Counted from the first letter of the stretch, positions 42,508-51,130 are shown. The stretch: DNA of 59,225 nt from JABCPE02 sp963520375 (GCA_963520375.1 CAUQQF010000012.1:1-59225), one strand, 5' to 3'. Notes: generated by a model not told the origin, from the letters alone. Made by a program: numbers and translations.

Positions 42508-43512
42508 ATGGTTTTAGTAACGGGAGCAACAGGGATTTTAGGAAGAGTATTGGTTTTAGAACTCCTTAAAAAAGGCAAAAAAGTGAGAGCTGCCAAGCGA
42601 AAAAGCAGCAATATAGAAGAAGTCAAAAAATCTTGGCTCTTTTATACGGCGGATGCTGAACGGCTGTTTGAGCAGATAGAGTGGGTGGATGTAGATTTGT
42701 GGGATTTGGATTCGCTGAGAGCGGCTTTGGATGGTGTGGAGGAGGTCTATCACGCCTCTGCAAAGGTGAGTTTTCACCCGAAAGACACCCAAGAAATGCT
42801 CAGAACCAATGTGGAAGGCACTAAAAATATGCTCTATATAGCCGAAGAAAAACAGGTGAAAAAGTTTCTTTTTGTGAGTTCTATTGCGGTTTTGGATGAG
42901 ATGAATGAAAATGGGATCATTGATGAAAATTCGCAGTTTAATCCAAAAGAAGAGCATTCTGGATATGCACAGTCAAAATACCTTGCAGAAATGGAGGTCT
43001 GGCGAAGTTCAGCAGAGGGGATGAATACCATTATTATCAACCCTGGCGTCATCATCGGAACAGGAAACTGGGGAAACAGCAGTGGAGAGCTTTTTACTAC
43101 TTTTGAGAAAAATCCATTTACTTTTTCAGGAGGAACTGCCTATGTGGATGTTCGCGATGTGGCAAAAATAGCGGTGGAACTGATGGATAAAAACAAATTC
43201 GGGGAGCGGTATATTATTCTTTCTGAGAATAGAAAATATCAGGATTTGTCCGATATAGTAAGGCTAAAATTAGGGAAATCCAAAACGAAAATCCTTCCAA
43301 AGTCCATTCTGAATTTTGCGTATTGGCTGAATGTGCTTTTGGGGTGGCTTATCCCAAGTTTAAAGAGAGTTACCAAGAGCAATATAGAGGCGGTTACGAG
43401 TTTTACGCCGATTTCTAATGAGAAAATAAAACGAGAGCTGAATTATAGTTTTATTCCTATCAATGAAAGTATTGATTTTCATTTAGAAAATTATAAAAAC
43501 CGAAAATTGTAA
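42508..43512 (+). CDS. NAD(P)-dependent extended SDR (epimerase/reductase)
   Basis: A 334-residue extended short-chain dehydrogenase. The cofactor loop is VTGATGILGRVLV at the very N-terminus, and YAQSKYLAEMEV holds the catalytic Tyr and Lys. FVSSIAVLD carries the Ser, and INPGVIIGTGNWG follows the active site. The C-terminal part (about 255-300) has a hydrophobic segment LNFAYWLNVLLGWLIP that may touch the membrane. The layout resembles dihydroflavonol-reductase/3beta-HSD-like SDRs common in Bacteroidota. The substrate is unknown. It probably shares a transcript with the Imm53-like gene 19 bases downstream. Confidence 0.85.
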   Translation: MVLVTGATGILGRVLVLELLKKGKKVRAAKRKSSNIEEVKKSWLFYTADAERLFEQIEWVDVDLWDLDSLRAALDGVEEVYHASAKVSFHPKDTQEMLRTNVEGTKNMLYIAEEKQVKKFLFVSSIAVLDEMNENGIIDENSQFNPKEEHSGYAQSKYLAEMEVWRSSAEGMNTIIINPGVIIGTGNWGNSSGELFTTFEKNPFTFSGGTAYVDVRDVAKIAVELMDKNKFGERYIILSENRKYQDLSDIVRLKLGKSKTKILPKSILNFAYWLNVLLGWLIPSLKRVTKSNIEAVTSFTPISNEKIKRELNYSFIPINESIDFHLENYKNRKL

Positions 43513-43531
43513 ATTATTATAAATCAATGAA

Positions 43532-44101
43532 ATGACTAATATAGAACTGATACAAGAATGGTATAAAAATCAGTGTAATGGCGACTGGGAGCATGAATAT
43601 GGAGTGAAAATAGAAACTCTGGATAACCCTGGCTGGATTGTCAGCATAGATTTAGTGGATACTTTTCTGCAAGGGTTTGAATATCAGTATTCTAAAAAAG
43701 GCGAAGAGGACTGGATAGAGCTGGTGTCTGATGGTGAAGTTTTTAGGGGAGCGGGAGATTTTCTGAAACTTGATGAAATTTTAGATAAATTTATCAATGA
43801 ATTTGCATTGCCTAATATTAAAAATGCAAAGCATATTTACGAAATCTACGAGAAAATACCTTTGTCCATAGGGCTTAATGTATATAGACAGCTTAATGCT
43901 ATGCCCATTAGTTTGACTGAATTTGAGATAGTAGAAATTCCAGAATTTGATTTTAAAGAGCTGAAAGTAGTGGATATAGAAGATTTTCAAAAAATGACTT
44001 TCCAAGAAGGCGAAATAGACAGCAGATACAAGGTGGGCGACAGGGTGTCTTGCGACCTAAAAACGCTCTACGATGGAATAAATCTTGTTATAAAAAATTA
44101 A
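43532..44101 (+). CDS. Orphan Imm53-like immunity protein with C-terminal extension
   Basis: The first about 95 residues match the Imm53 pattern: LIQEWYKNQCNGDWEHEYGVKIETLDNPGW (CNGDWEH and TLDNPGW being the hallmarks), then an Asp-Trp, FRGAGDF and a closing helix. Imm53 proteins protect against toxin domains of polymorphic toxins. A C-terminal extension (about 98-189), including KIPLSIGLNVYRQLNAMPIS, is not part of the short family and is unrecognised. No toxin gene is adjacent: the neighbours are an SDR and yidD. It may be a captured orphan antidote. Cytosolic. Confidence 0.7.
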   Translation: MTNIELIQEWYKNQCNGDWEHEYGVKIETLDNPGWIVSIDLVDTFLQGFEYQYSKKGEEDWIELVSDGEVFRGAGDFLKLDEILDKFINEFALPNIKNAKHIYEIYEKIPLSIGLNVYRQLNAMPISLTEFEIVEIPEFDFKELKVVDIEDFQKMTFQEGEIDSRYKVGDRVSCDLKTLYDGINLVIKN

Positions 44102-44139
44102 AATCAATCCCAAAGTAACAAGCGTTGCCTATTTAAAAT

Positions 44140-44171
44140 TTTGTTTTGCTTGTTATAATAGTTTATTTTTG
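44140..44171 (+). promoter_or_regulatory. Promoter of the yidD-lgt operon
   Basis: TTTG at 44140-44143 and TATTTTTG at 44164-44171 are spaced by exactly 20 bases. The TTG start of yidD follows 14 bases later. Confidence 0.65.
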
Positions 44172-44185
44172 TCCAAAATAAAATT

Positions 44186-44425
44186 TTGTTTCAGAAAATA
44201 ATCATATTTCCTTTTGTGATGCTGGTTCGCTTTTATCAGCTGGCCGTTTCGCCGTGGCTGGGGAGCAACTGCCGTTATCAGCCCACATGTTCTCAGTATA
44301 TGCTGGAAGCCCTGAAAACCCACGGTCTTCTGAAAGGATTATTTTTAGGAACAAAGAGAATTTTGAGCTGTCATCCATGGGGAGGCAGCGGCTATGACCC
44401 AGTTCCACCTAAAAAAAGAAAGTAA
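44186..44425 (+). CDS. yidD: Membrane protein insertion efficiency factor
   Basis: This 79-residue protein starts at TTG 44186, as no ATG precedes the conserved region. It shows LVRFYQLAVSPWLGSNCRYQPTCSQYMLEAL (in pieces: FYQLAVSPWLG, CRYQPTCSQY), LGTKRILSCHPWGGSGYDPVP, and ends in a basic tail. YidD binds membranes and assists YidC-dependent insertion. The three conserved Cys are present. It leads an operon with lgt, 7 bases downstream. A terminal amphipathic helix provides membrane contact. Confidence 0.93.
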   Translation: MFQKIIIFPFVMLVRFYQLAVSPWLGSNCRYQPTCSQYMLEALKTHGLLKGLFLGTKRILSCHPWGGSGYDPVPPKKRK

Positions 44426-44432
44426 ATTTAAA

Positions 44433-45704
44433 ATGAAAGATAAAATAAGATTTTTTATTCTGTTTGCATTGTTGCCGTTTCAGTTGTTCTTTTCACAAGA
44501 ATACAAAAATGGTTTTTCTGACGGAAGTATAGTAACTAAAAAGGGAAGCACTCCCGTAAAAATATTTGTAAGCCCTGATATGAAGCAGGTTTATGATGCT
44601 CTCGGTTCAGAGAATGCAGATGTTTTGGTTATTCTTAATAAATACAATACAGAGCTGTCCAGCCAGAGAGAATATGAGTATTTGGCTCCATATTATGAGG
44701 AGTTTAAAAAGAAAGGCTATTTTATTCTTAATGAGAATTTTATGCCTGTTGGTGAGGAAGGAATGTCCGCAGAATCCCTAAAAAGTTACAAATATATTTT
44801 GAAGTCCAATCAGCTGACAAAGCTGGATTCACAGCTGAGTAAAATGGTATGGCTAAATACCGAGTTTAGCATTTGGAATCCAAATGAAGGCATAGATATT
44901 TTTGGTTTTAAACTGAGATATTACGGGCTGATGTTTGTTTTTGCCTTTGGATTTGGGATTTTGATCATGAGACAAATTTTCAAAATAGACAATGTAGATG
45001 ATAAATTCATAGATCCGCTCTTTACATGGACATTGCTGGGAACTATTTTTGGGGCGAGAATAGGGCATGTGGTTTTCTATGAGCCAAGTTTGTTTATGAC
45101 TGATTTTTGGAGTGTTTTCCTGCCCATCAGGACGAAACCTACGCTGGAGTTTACAGGTTTTTCTGGGCTGGCGAGCCACGGTGCTACTATCGCATTGATT
45201 TTGACTACATTATATTATAGTTATAGAATTATTAAGAAAAATCCTTTTTGGGTTTATGACAGATTAGGAATTGTCATCGCTTTAGGAGGGGCTTTTGTGC
45301 GAATGGGGAATTTTTTCAATTCTGAAATTATCGGAAAACCAGCGAGCGAAACTTCACCGTTTGCGATACTTTTTCTACAGCAAAGCATGGAATACGGAGC
45401 CATAGTTCCGAGATATCCTACTCAGCTTTTTGAGGCTTTTGGGTATGTTTGTTTATTTATTTTATTGGCTGTTTTGTACAAATTTACTCGTAAAAAATAT
45501 CAGCAGGGATGGCTGTTTGGGCTGTTTTTCGTGATACTTTGGAGTATTCGTTTCTTTGTGGAATTCCTGAAAGAGCCGCAGGGAGATGAGGTAATCTCAT
45601 TTGCAGGGCTCAATACAGGGCAGATTTTGAGTATTCCATTCATGCTGGCAGGTGTGGCTATTATGATTTATTCCAAGAAAAATAAAATAGAACCAGCCGA
45701 ATAA
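44433..45704 (+). CDS. lgt: Prolipoprotein diacylglyceryl transferase with extra N-terminal domain
   Basis: Lgt attaches diacylglycerol to the lipobox Cys of prolipoproteins at the inner membrane. The start is ATG 44433 (MKDKIRFFILFALLPFQLFF), giving 423 residues. The Lgt core begins near residue 145 (FGFKLRYYGLMFVF) and includes FGARIGHVVFYEP, the catalytic GFSGLASHGATI, VRMGNFFNSE and RYPTQLFEAF, with about seven membrane helices. Ahead of it is a signal peptide plus a roughly 120-residue exported segment that ordinary Lgt lacks. It would act with lnt, also in this window. Confidence 0.92.
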   Translation: MKDKIRFFILFALLPFQLFFSQEYKNGFSDGSIVTKKGSTPVKIFVSPDMKQVYDALGSENADVLVILNKYNTELSSQREYEYLAPYYEEFKKKGYFILNENFMPVGEEGMSAESLKSYKYILKSNQLTKLDSQLSKMVWLNTEFSIWNPNEGIDIFGFKLRYYGLMFVFAFGFGILIMRQIFKIDNVDDKFIDPLFTWTLLGTIFGARIGHVVFYEPSLFMTDFWSVFLPIRTKPTLEFTGFSGLASHGATIALILTTLYYSYRIIKKNPFWVYDRLGIVIALGGAFVRMGNFFNSEIIGKPASETSPFAILFLQQSMEYGAIVPRYPTQLFEAFGYVCLFILLAVLYKFTRKKYQQGWLFGLFFVILWSIRFFVEFLKEPQGDEVISFAGLNTGQILSIPFMLAGVAIMIYSKKNKIEPAE

Positions 45705-45756
45705 GGTTGATTTACAAGGTTTTTGCTTTGTAATCAATTTTTGAAAAAGAAGAAAA

Positions 45757-46533
45757 ATGATTTTAAACTCAAAAATTTACGGACAGGAAATTCATGAAAC
45801 TCCTCTGTTGGTTTTTCATGGATTGTTCGGAATATCAGATAATTGGGGGACTTTTGGAAGGGAATTTGGTCAGTGGATGCCCTGCCATTTGGTGGATTTG
45901 CGTAATCACGGAAAAAGTTTTCACTCGGATGAAATGTCTCATCAGATAATGGCGGAGGATATTTTAAATTATATCAATCATTATCAATTAGATAAGGTCA
46001 ATCTTCTGGGGCATTCTCTTGGCGGTAAGGCAGTGATGCAGTTTGCGATTTCTTATCCAGAAAGAGTAAATAAACTTGTCGTAGCAGACATAGCGCCAAG
46101 GGCTTACAGACCGCATCATCAGACGGCTTTTGAAGCCTTGCTAAGTGTGGATTTTTCTGCTGTTTCAGCTCGTAAAGATGTGGAACTTCAGCTGGAAAAA
46201 TACATTACGGACAGAGCCATGCTTTTATTCCTTCTTAAAAATCTCTATTGGGAGCAGGAAAACAAACTGAGCTGGAGATTTAACCTAAAGACTCTTTCCA
46301 AGAAATATGCTGATTTGGTGGGAAATATAGAGGGAAAAGGTGTTTTCGGAGGGAAGACTTTATTCCTGGCTGGCGAAAAATCTAATTACATCCTTCCAGA
46401 AGATGAAATTCTAATTCGTGAGAAATTCCCAGACAGCCAGATTGTTAAAATTAAAAACGCAGGGCATTGGCTTCAAGTAGATAATTCGCAAGATTTTAAC
46501 AATTCTGTTAAAGATTTTTTAATAAAAGGCTAA
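45757..46533 (+). CDS. Alpha/beta-fold hydrolase (YbfF-like esterase)
   Basis: A 258-residue cytosolic alpha/beta hydrolase. The oxyanion region is LLVFHGLFGISDNWGT, the nucleophile elbow GHSLGG (Ser at about 88), DLRNHGKSFHSDEM follows strand 4, and the catalytic His lies in IKNAGHWLQVD near the C-terminus. The pattern agrees with the YbfF/BioH-like acyl esterase branch. The natural substrate is unknown; short acyl thioesters or esters are likely from the family. It lies 52 bases after lgt in the same direction. Confidence 0.88.
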   Translation: MILNSKIYGQEIHETPLLVFHGLFGISDNWGTFGREFGQWMPCHLVDLRNHGKSFHSDEMSHQIMAEDILNYINHYQLDKVNLLGHSLGGKAVMQFAISYPERVNKLVVADIAPRAYRPHHQTAFEALLSVDFSAVSARKDVELQLEKYITDRAMLLFLLKNLYWEQENKLSWRFNLKTLSKKYADLVGNIEGKGVFGGKTLFLAGEKSNYILPEDEILIREKFPDSQIVKIKNAGHWLQVDNSQDFNNSVKDFLIKG

Positions 46534-46601
46534 TCATAACATAGATCAATTTTTGTGTGAATAGAATTTTTTATATTTACACAATCAAAAATTTTAAGAT
46601 T

Positions 46602-47987
46602 ATGTCAAGCATTAAAACTACAAATCCTGCTACAGGCGAGGTATTAAAAGAATATCCAGAAATGACATCTGGTGAGGTTTCAGAAATTATCGCACAGGCT
46701 GATGCAACCTTTAAAGAATGGCGTAAAAAATCTTTTTCAGAAAGAGCAAAAGTTCTCTATAACGCTGCAAGAATCATGCGTGAGCGCAAAGAAGAGTTGG
46801 GTAAATTATGCTCTATCGAAATGGGGAAACTTCATAAAGAAGGTATTGCAGAGGTGGAACTTTGTGCAGGTATTTTTGAATATTATGCAGAAAATGGCGA
46901 AAAACTATTGGCGGATAAGCCTTTGGAAACGCCGCACGGAAAGGCTTTCTTGTCTTATGAGCCGATAGGTGTGATTCTGAGTGTTCAGCCTTGGAATTTC
47001 CCTTTTTATCAGACCACTCGTTCCGCTGCGCCAAACCTTATCGTAGGAAATACAATAGTGTTGAAACACGCATCTAATGTGCCGCAGGCAGGAGAAATGA
47101 TGGAAAAAATTCTTTTAGAAGCGGGAGCGCCTAAGGGTGCTTATACTAATATTTTTGTCCCTGGTTCTAAAGTGTCAGAACTATTGGACGACCCAAGAGT
47201 AAAAGGAGCAGCCCTTACAGGAAGTGAACCAGCAGGAGCTAGTTTTGCATCTGCGGCAGGGAAAAATGTGAAAAAATCAATCTTGGAACTTGGTGGAAGT
47301 GATGCTTTCATCGTTATGCCAGATGCTGATTTAGATAAAGCTGTAGAAACTGCTGTGAATGGCAGACTATGGAATGCAGGGCAGGTGTGCGTTTCTCCAA
47401 AGAGAGTTATCGTTCCAGAAAGCCTTTATCCAGCGTTCCTTGAAAAAACTACACAGCTATTTGGAAATGCTAAAGTGGGAGATCCTCTTGATCCAGAAAC
47501 TCAGTTGGCTCCTTTGAGTAGTGTGAAGGCAAGAGAAGATGTTTTATCTCAAGTAGAAAAAGCCGTGGCACAAGGAGCAAAACTAGTGACAGGAGGTAAA
47601 AAAATAGAAGGTCCAGGAGCATTTATGCAGCCTACTATTTTGACAGATATCAAGAAAGGAATGGATGCTTATTCAGATGAAATATTTGGGCCAGTACTGA
47701 TGATTTATTCTGTGAAAAATATGGACGAAGCCGTAGATTTGGCTAATGATACTAAATACGGTCTTGGTGGAACGGTTTTCGGAACGGATGTAGAGGAAGC
47801 AGTGAAAATCGCACGAAGAATAGATACAGGAATGGTCTATATCAACCATGTGACAGGGATTTCTCCAGAACTTCCATTCGGAGGAACGAAAAACTCTGGA
47901 TATGGTAGAGAGCAGTCCATAGAGGGAATATATGAGTTCGTTAATTCTAAACTAATCAGGGTAACTACTCCTGATGCAGATTATTAA
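46602..47987 (+). CDS. NAD(P)-dependent succinate-semialdehyde dehydrogenase-like ALDH
   Basis: The start is ATG 46602 (MSSIKTTNPATGEVLKEYPEM), giving 461 residues. Cofactor and active-site motifs are SVQPWNFPFYQTTRSA, ALTGSEPAG, LELGGSDAFIV (Glu) and NAGQVCVSPKRVIV (catalytic Cys), then ELPFGGTKNSGYGRE. This is the short succinate-semialdehyde dehydrogenase type (SSADH, GabD/YneI-like). The oxidation of succinate semialdehyde to succinate is inferred from the family. It is cotranscribed with an SDR 4 bases downstream. Cytosolic. Confidence 0.88.
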   Translation: MSSIKTTNPATGEVLKEYPEMTSGEVSEIIAQADATFKEWRKKSFSERAKVLYNAARIMRERKEELGKLCSIEMGKLHKEGIAEVELCAGIFEYYAENGEKLLADKPLETPHGKAFLSYEPIGVILSVQPWNFPFYQTTRSAAPNLIVGNTIVLKHASNVPQAGEMMEKILLEAGAPKGAYTNIFVPGSKVSELLDDPRVKGAALTGSEPAGASFASAAGKNVKKSILELGGSDAFIVMPDADLDKAVETAVNGRLWNAGQVCVSPKRVIVPESLYPAFLEKTTQLFGNAKVGDPLDPETQLAPLSSVKAREDVLSQVEKAVAQGAKLVTGGKKIEGPGAFMQPTILTDIKKGMDAYSDEIFGPVLMIYSVKNMDEAVDLANDTKYGLGGTVFGTDVEEAVKIARRIDTGMVYINHVTGISPELPFGGTKNSGYGREQSIEGIYEFVNSKLIRVTTPDADY

Positions 47988-47991
47988 TATT

Positions 47992-48711
47992 ATGCAAAAT
48001 TTAAAAGGAAAAACAGCCCTTGTAACAGGTGGAGGGCGAGGATTAGGTAAAGCTGTAGCTTTGGCTCTGGCGGCAGAAGGTGTAAATGTAGCCATTACGG
48101 GTAGAAATGAAAACAATCTAAAATCCGTAGCTGCTGAGATAGAGAGCAAAGGCGTGAAATCATCTTATTCTGTTTTTGATGTTACTGATAAAAAGCAAGT
48201 TTTTACTTCGTTAGAAAAATTACAAAATGATTTTGGGAAGTTTGATATTCTTATCAATAATGCTGGAATAGCGGCTTTCGGAGGAATTTTAGAAATGGAT
48301 GATGAGCAGTGGGAAGACATTGTAAAAACCAATCTTTTCGGGCCTTACTATGTAGTGAAAGCTGTGGTGCCAGGGATGGTGGAGAAAAAATCAGGCGATG
48401 TGGTGAATATTTCTTCAACGGCAGGTCTGAAAGGAAATGCGCTTACTTCGGCATATTCTGCATCTAAATTTGGATTGATAGGAATGTCTGAATCTATGAT
48501 GTTTGAACTTCGTAAGCAGAACATTCGTGTGACAACTCTTACACCAAGTACGATTTCAACAGATATGGCCAAAACAGACCTGAAAATCACGGATGGAAAC
48601 CCAGAAAAGGTGCTTCAGCCAGAGGATTTCGCAGAGTTGGTAATAGATTTATTAAAGTTGAACAAGAGAGCAATGCTGGCTTCGGCGGCTCTTTGGTCTA
48701 CAAATCCATAA
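47992..48711 (+). CDS. Short-chain dehydrogenase (3-ketoacyl-ACP reductase-like)
   Basis: The start ATG 47992 lies 4 bases after the aldehyde dehydrogenase stop, giving 239 residues. It is a classical SDR with cofactor loop TGGGRGLGKAVAL, NNAGIAAFGG, the Ser in NISSTAGLKGN and the YSASKFGL catalytic Tyr/Lys. It resembles FabG-type reductases, but its pairing with an aldehyde dehydrogenase suggests a catabolic role rather than fatty acid synthesis (inference). A strong terminator follows. Confidence 0.88.
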   Translation: MQNLKGKTALVTGGGRGLGKAVALALAAEGVNVAITGRNENNLKSVAAEIESKGVKSSYSVFDVTDKKQVFTSLEKLQNDFGKFDILINNAGIAAFGGILEMDDEQWEDIVKTNLFGPYYVVKAVVPGMVEKKSGDVVNISSTAGLKGNALTSAYSASKFGLIGMSESMMFELRKQNIRVTTLTPSTISTDMAKTDLKITDGNPEKVLQPEDFAELVIDLLKLNKRAMLASAALWSTNP

Positions 48712-48739
48712 AAATTACTTTTTTTAACCATATTAAAAG

Positions 48740-48775
48740 AGACTTTGGCTTATCTTTGCCAAAGTCTTTTTATTT
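48740..48775 (+). terminator. Terminator hairpin overlapping the trpG/pabA promoter box
   Basis: AGACTTTGGC (48740-48749) pairs perfectly with GCCAAAGTCT (48758-48767) and is followed by TTTT. The loop plus first arm base reads TATCTTTG (48751-48758), a perfect -7 box for the gene starting at 48785. The element can end the upstream operon and start the next. Confidence 0.75.
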
Positions 48776-48784
48776 AAAAATTGC

Positions 48785-49357
48785 ATGAAAATATTGGTGC
48801 TTGATAATTATGATAGTTTCACTTACAATTTGGTTCAGATGGTGGAGCAGATTGTAGGGAAGGAGTTTGTCTATGTTTTTAAAAATGATGAAATTTCACT
48901 GAAAGAAGTAGAAAAATACGATAAAATCATCCTTTCTCCAGGACCAGGCGTGCCTAGTGAAGCAGGAATTTTGCTGGATGTGATAAAGGAATTTGCGCCA
49001 AAGAAACCTATTTTAGGCGTTTGCCTTGGTTTACAAGCGATTGCAGAGGCGTTTGGTGGAAAGCTGATTAACTTGAATAATGTCTATCACGGAGTTGGGA
49101 TTTCAACGGCTATCATTGAAGATAATGCTAAGATATTCAGAGGTTTGCCTTCTGAAATCATTACAGGAAGATACCACTCTTGGGCGGTGGATTCTCATGA
49201 TTTCCCTGAAGAGTTACAAATCACGGCTGTAGATGAACAGGGTATCATCATGGCATTACAGCATAGAAAATACGATGTCCATGCAGTGCAGTTTCACCCA
49301 GAAAGTGTATTGACATCTTGTGGGGAGAAGATTTTGGAGAATTTTTTAAAGGATTAA
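48785..49357 (+). CDS. Anthranilate/aminodeoxychorismate synthase glutamine amidotransferase
   Basis: This 190-residue class I amidotransferase starts at ATG 48785. It has DNYDSFTYNLVQMVEQ, LSPGPGVPSEAG, the nucleophile GVCLGLQAI (Cys80) and the His/Glu pair in AVQFHPESVLT. It passes ammonia from glutamine to chorismate-utilising partners. TrpG and PabA cannot be told apart from sequence, and many Bacteroidota use one protein for both. No trpE or pabB is adjacent. Cytosolic. The hairpin described upstream gives it its own promoter. Confidence 0.92.
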   Translation: MKILVLDNYDSFTYNLVQMVEQIVGKEFVYVFKNDEISLKEVEKYDKIILSPGPGVPSEAGILLDVIKEFAPKKPILGVCLGLQAIAEAFGGKLINLNNVYHGVGISTAIIEDNAKIFRGLPSEIITGRYHSWAVDSHDFPEELQITAVDEQGIIMALQHRKYDVHAVQFHPESVLTSCGEKILENFLKD

Positions 49358-49364
49358 AAATTTT

Positions 49365-50168
49365 TTAAGCCATCATTATAAGGCTTAGGGCCATAATAGC
49401 CATACCAAAAATCAAACCATAAATGGAAAGATGATGTTCTCCAAATGCATGGGTAGCAGGCAATAGCTCATCAAGAGATATAAAAACCATAATTCCAGCT
49501 ACTATGGCAAATATCTGTCCCATCAAAACAGGAGTAATAAATGGCATTAAAACAAGATATGCAGCAATAGCTCCGATAGGTTCTGCTAGACCAGAGAACA
49601 AGGACATCAGAAATGCTTTTTTCTTGTTTTTAGTTACTTGGTAGATGGGGACAGCTACTGCTATGCCTTCGGGAATGTTATGTATGGCTACAGCAGTTGC
49701 AATGGCTATACCTAATGTGGGATTTTCAACTCCTGCAATGAGGGTGGCTATCCCCTCAGGAAAGTTATGAATAGCGATTGCAAATGATGTCAAAATCCCC
49801 ATCCGCATTAGCTTAGAACCTTTTTTTATCGGTTTTTCCATATTTTCTAAGTGTTGAATTTCATGAGGATTTTCAAATGAGGGAATTAAACGGTCTATAA
49901 TGCCAATGAATAAAATTCCGCCAAAGAAACATAACCACATGGTTAGCAACCCTTTTGTATTTCCCATCTCTTCGGTAAGGATTTCTCTGGACTGAACTAA
50001 AAACTCTGCAAAGGATACCAAAATCATCACTCCAGCGGAAAGCCCCAAGGAAAAAGATAATAATTTTTTGTTTGTCTGCTGAGTGAAAAAGACAATCAGC
50101 CCCCCAATTCCAGTGGATAATCCTGCAAATAAAGTCAATAAAAATGCGATAAAAATATGCTGTTCCAA
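49365..50168 (-). CDS. zupT: ZIP-family zinc transporter
   Basis: The 267-residue membrane protein has eight predicted helices with the ZIP metal sites HNFPEG and HNIPEG in successive helices, then SGLAEPIGA. This is the ZupT arrangement for importing divalent zinc, and possibly iron or manganese, across the inner membrane. The loop between helices 3 and 4 (about 100-118) is short and carries His. It is convergent with the amidotransferase gene, with stops 7 bases apart. No regulator site was recognised. Confidence 0.92.
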   Translation of the reverse strand: MEQHIFIAFLLTLFAGLSTGIGGLIVFFTQQTNKKLLSFSLGLSAGVMILVSFAEFLVQSREILTEEMGNTKGLLTMWLCFFGGILFIGIIDRLIPSFENPHEIQHLENMEKPIKKGSKLMRMGILTSFAIAIHNFPEGIATLIAGVENPTLGIAIATAVAIHNIPEGIAVAVPIYQVTKNKKKAFLMSLFSGLAEPIGAIAAYLVLMPFITPVLMGQIFAIVAGIMVFISLDELLPATHAFGEHHLSIYGLIFGMAIMALSLIMMA

Positions 50169-50222
50169 AATACTAATTATTTATATCACAAATCTAAAAA
50201 ATAAAGGTAAGAATAACTAGCA

Positions 50223-50552
50223 CTAAGATAAATATTTTAAAAATTCCCAGAATTTTCTGTTTTTCAGGTAGTTGAGTGAATTTTCGTTGCGGTAGGCCTC
50301 TTGTTCAAAACTGATTTTTTCATACGCCATTTCTCCATTTCTCAGTCTGATATACCAATATAAAAACTCCACAAGATACCAAAGGTAAAATAGAATAATG
50401 CCCATTTCCAGCTGCTGCCGAAGGTGTATTTTTTCGTGGTTGACAAGGGTGTGGTTATTTTTCAGCCTTTTATCTTTTAAAATAATAAAGGGAAAAATAG
50501 CAATTCCTAAAATTTTTGTATTTTTGAGCAAAGTTTGGCACACTATTATCAT
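50223..50552 (-). CDS. Small membrane protein with HExxH motif
   Basis: A 109-residue protein that starts hydrophobic (about 10-26). It carries NHEKIHLRQQLE (about 38-49), an HExxH pattern, then a membrane segment (IILFYLWYLVEFLYWYI). The C-terminus is basic and aromatic. It recalls M56/BlaR1-type 'HE..H' peptidases reduced to a minimal size, but no third zinc ligand can be assigned and no family was recognised. It is divergent from the DUF4136 lipoprotein gene. Confidence 0.65.
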   Translation of the reverse strand: MIIVCQTLLKNTKILGIAIFPFIILKDKRLKNNHTLVNHEKIHLRQQLEMGIILFYLWYLVEFLYWYIRLRNGEMAYEKISFEQEAYRNENSLNYLKNRKFWEFLKYLS

Positions 50553-50599
50553 TCAACAAAAATAAAATAAATTTTGTATAACACTAAAAAAATAAAGAT

Positions 50600-51130
50600 A
50601 TGAACAGAATAAAGTATTTATTCCTATCAGTAGGGATGGGGCTTCTGATGGCGTCCTGCAGCCCGTTTAGAGTAGTTTCAGATTATGACCCGAAGGCTAA
50701 CTTTTCTGAGTACAAGACTTATTCTGTAAACTTGGAAGAGCTGAAACTGAATGACATAGACCAAAGCAGAGTGACAGATGAATTACAGAAACAGCTTGCA
50801 GAGAAGGGATTATCACCGAGTAATGATGCAGCAGATTTGGTTATTCAGGTCAAAGCAAATCATAAGCTGGTAAGAGATACCTATGTGACGCCTAATGTGT
50901 ATTTGGGAGGCTGGGGTAGTTGGCTCGGCTGGGGAATGGGTCTAGGAAGAACTTATACTAATGAATACAACCAAGGAGGACTAGTTTTTAACTTTATGGA
51001 TGCAAAGACAGGGAAGCTTGTTTGGCAGGGAAAAGGAAGCGGTATCAATGTAGATTCGCCGAAGTCAAAACAAAAGCAAATTCCAGAAATCATTGCTGAA
51101 ATATTGAAAAATTATCCACCGAAGAAATAA
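50600..51130 (+). CDS. DUF4136 lipoprotein
   Basis: The 176-residue protein has a lipoprotein signal (GMGLLMASC, Cys20). The DUF4136 pattern follows: DYDPKANFSEYKTYSVNL near the start, then VTDELQKQLAEKGLSPS, DLVIQVKANHKL, and a Gly/Trp-rich loop, then GGLVFNFMDAKTGKLVWQGKG. Such lipoproteins lie in the outer membrane of many Bacteroidota, with unknown role. Gene length and start are well supported. It is followed by a clear terminator. Confidence 0.88.
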   Translation: MNRIKYLFLSVGMGLLMASCSPFRVVSDYDPKANFSEYKTYSVNLEELKLNDIDQSRVTDELQKQLAEKGLSPSNDAADLVIQVKANHKLVRDTYVTPNVYLGGWGSWLGWGMGLGRTYTNEYNQGGLVFNFMDAKTGKLVWQGKGSGINVDSPKSKQKQIPEIIAEILKNYPPKK

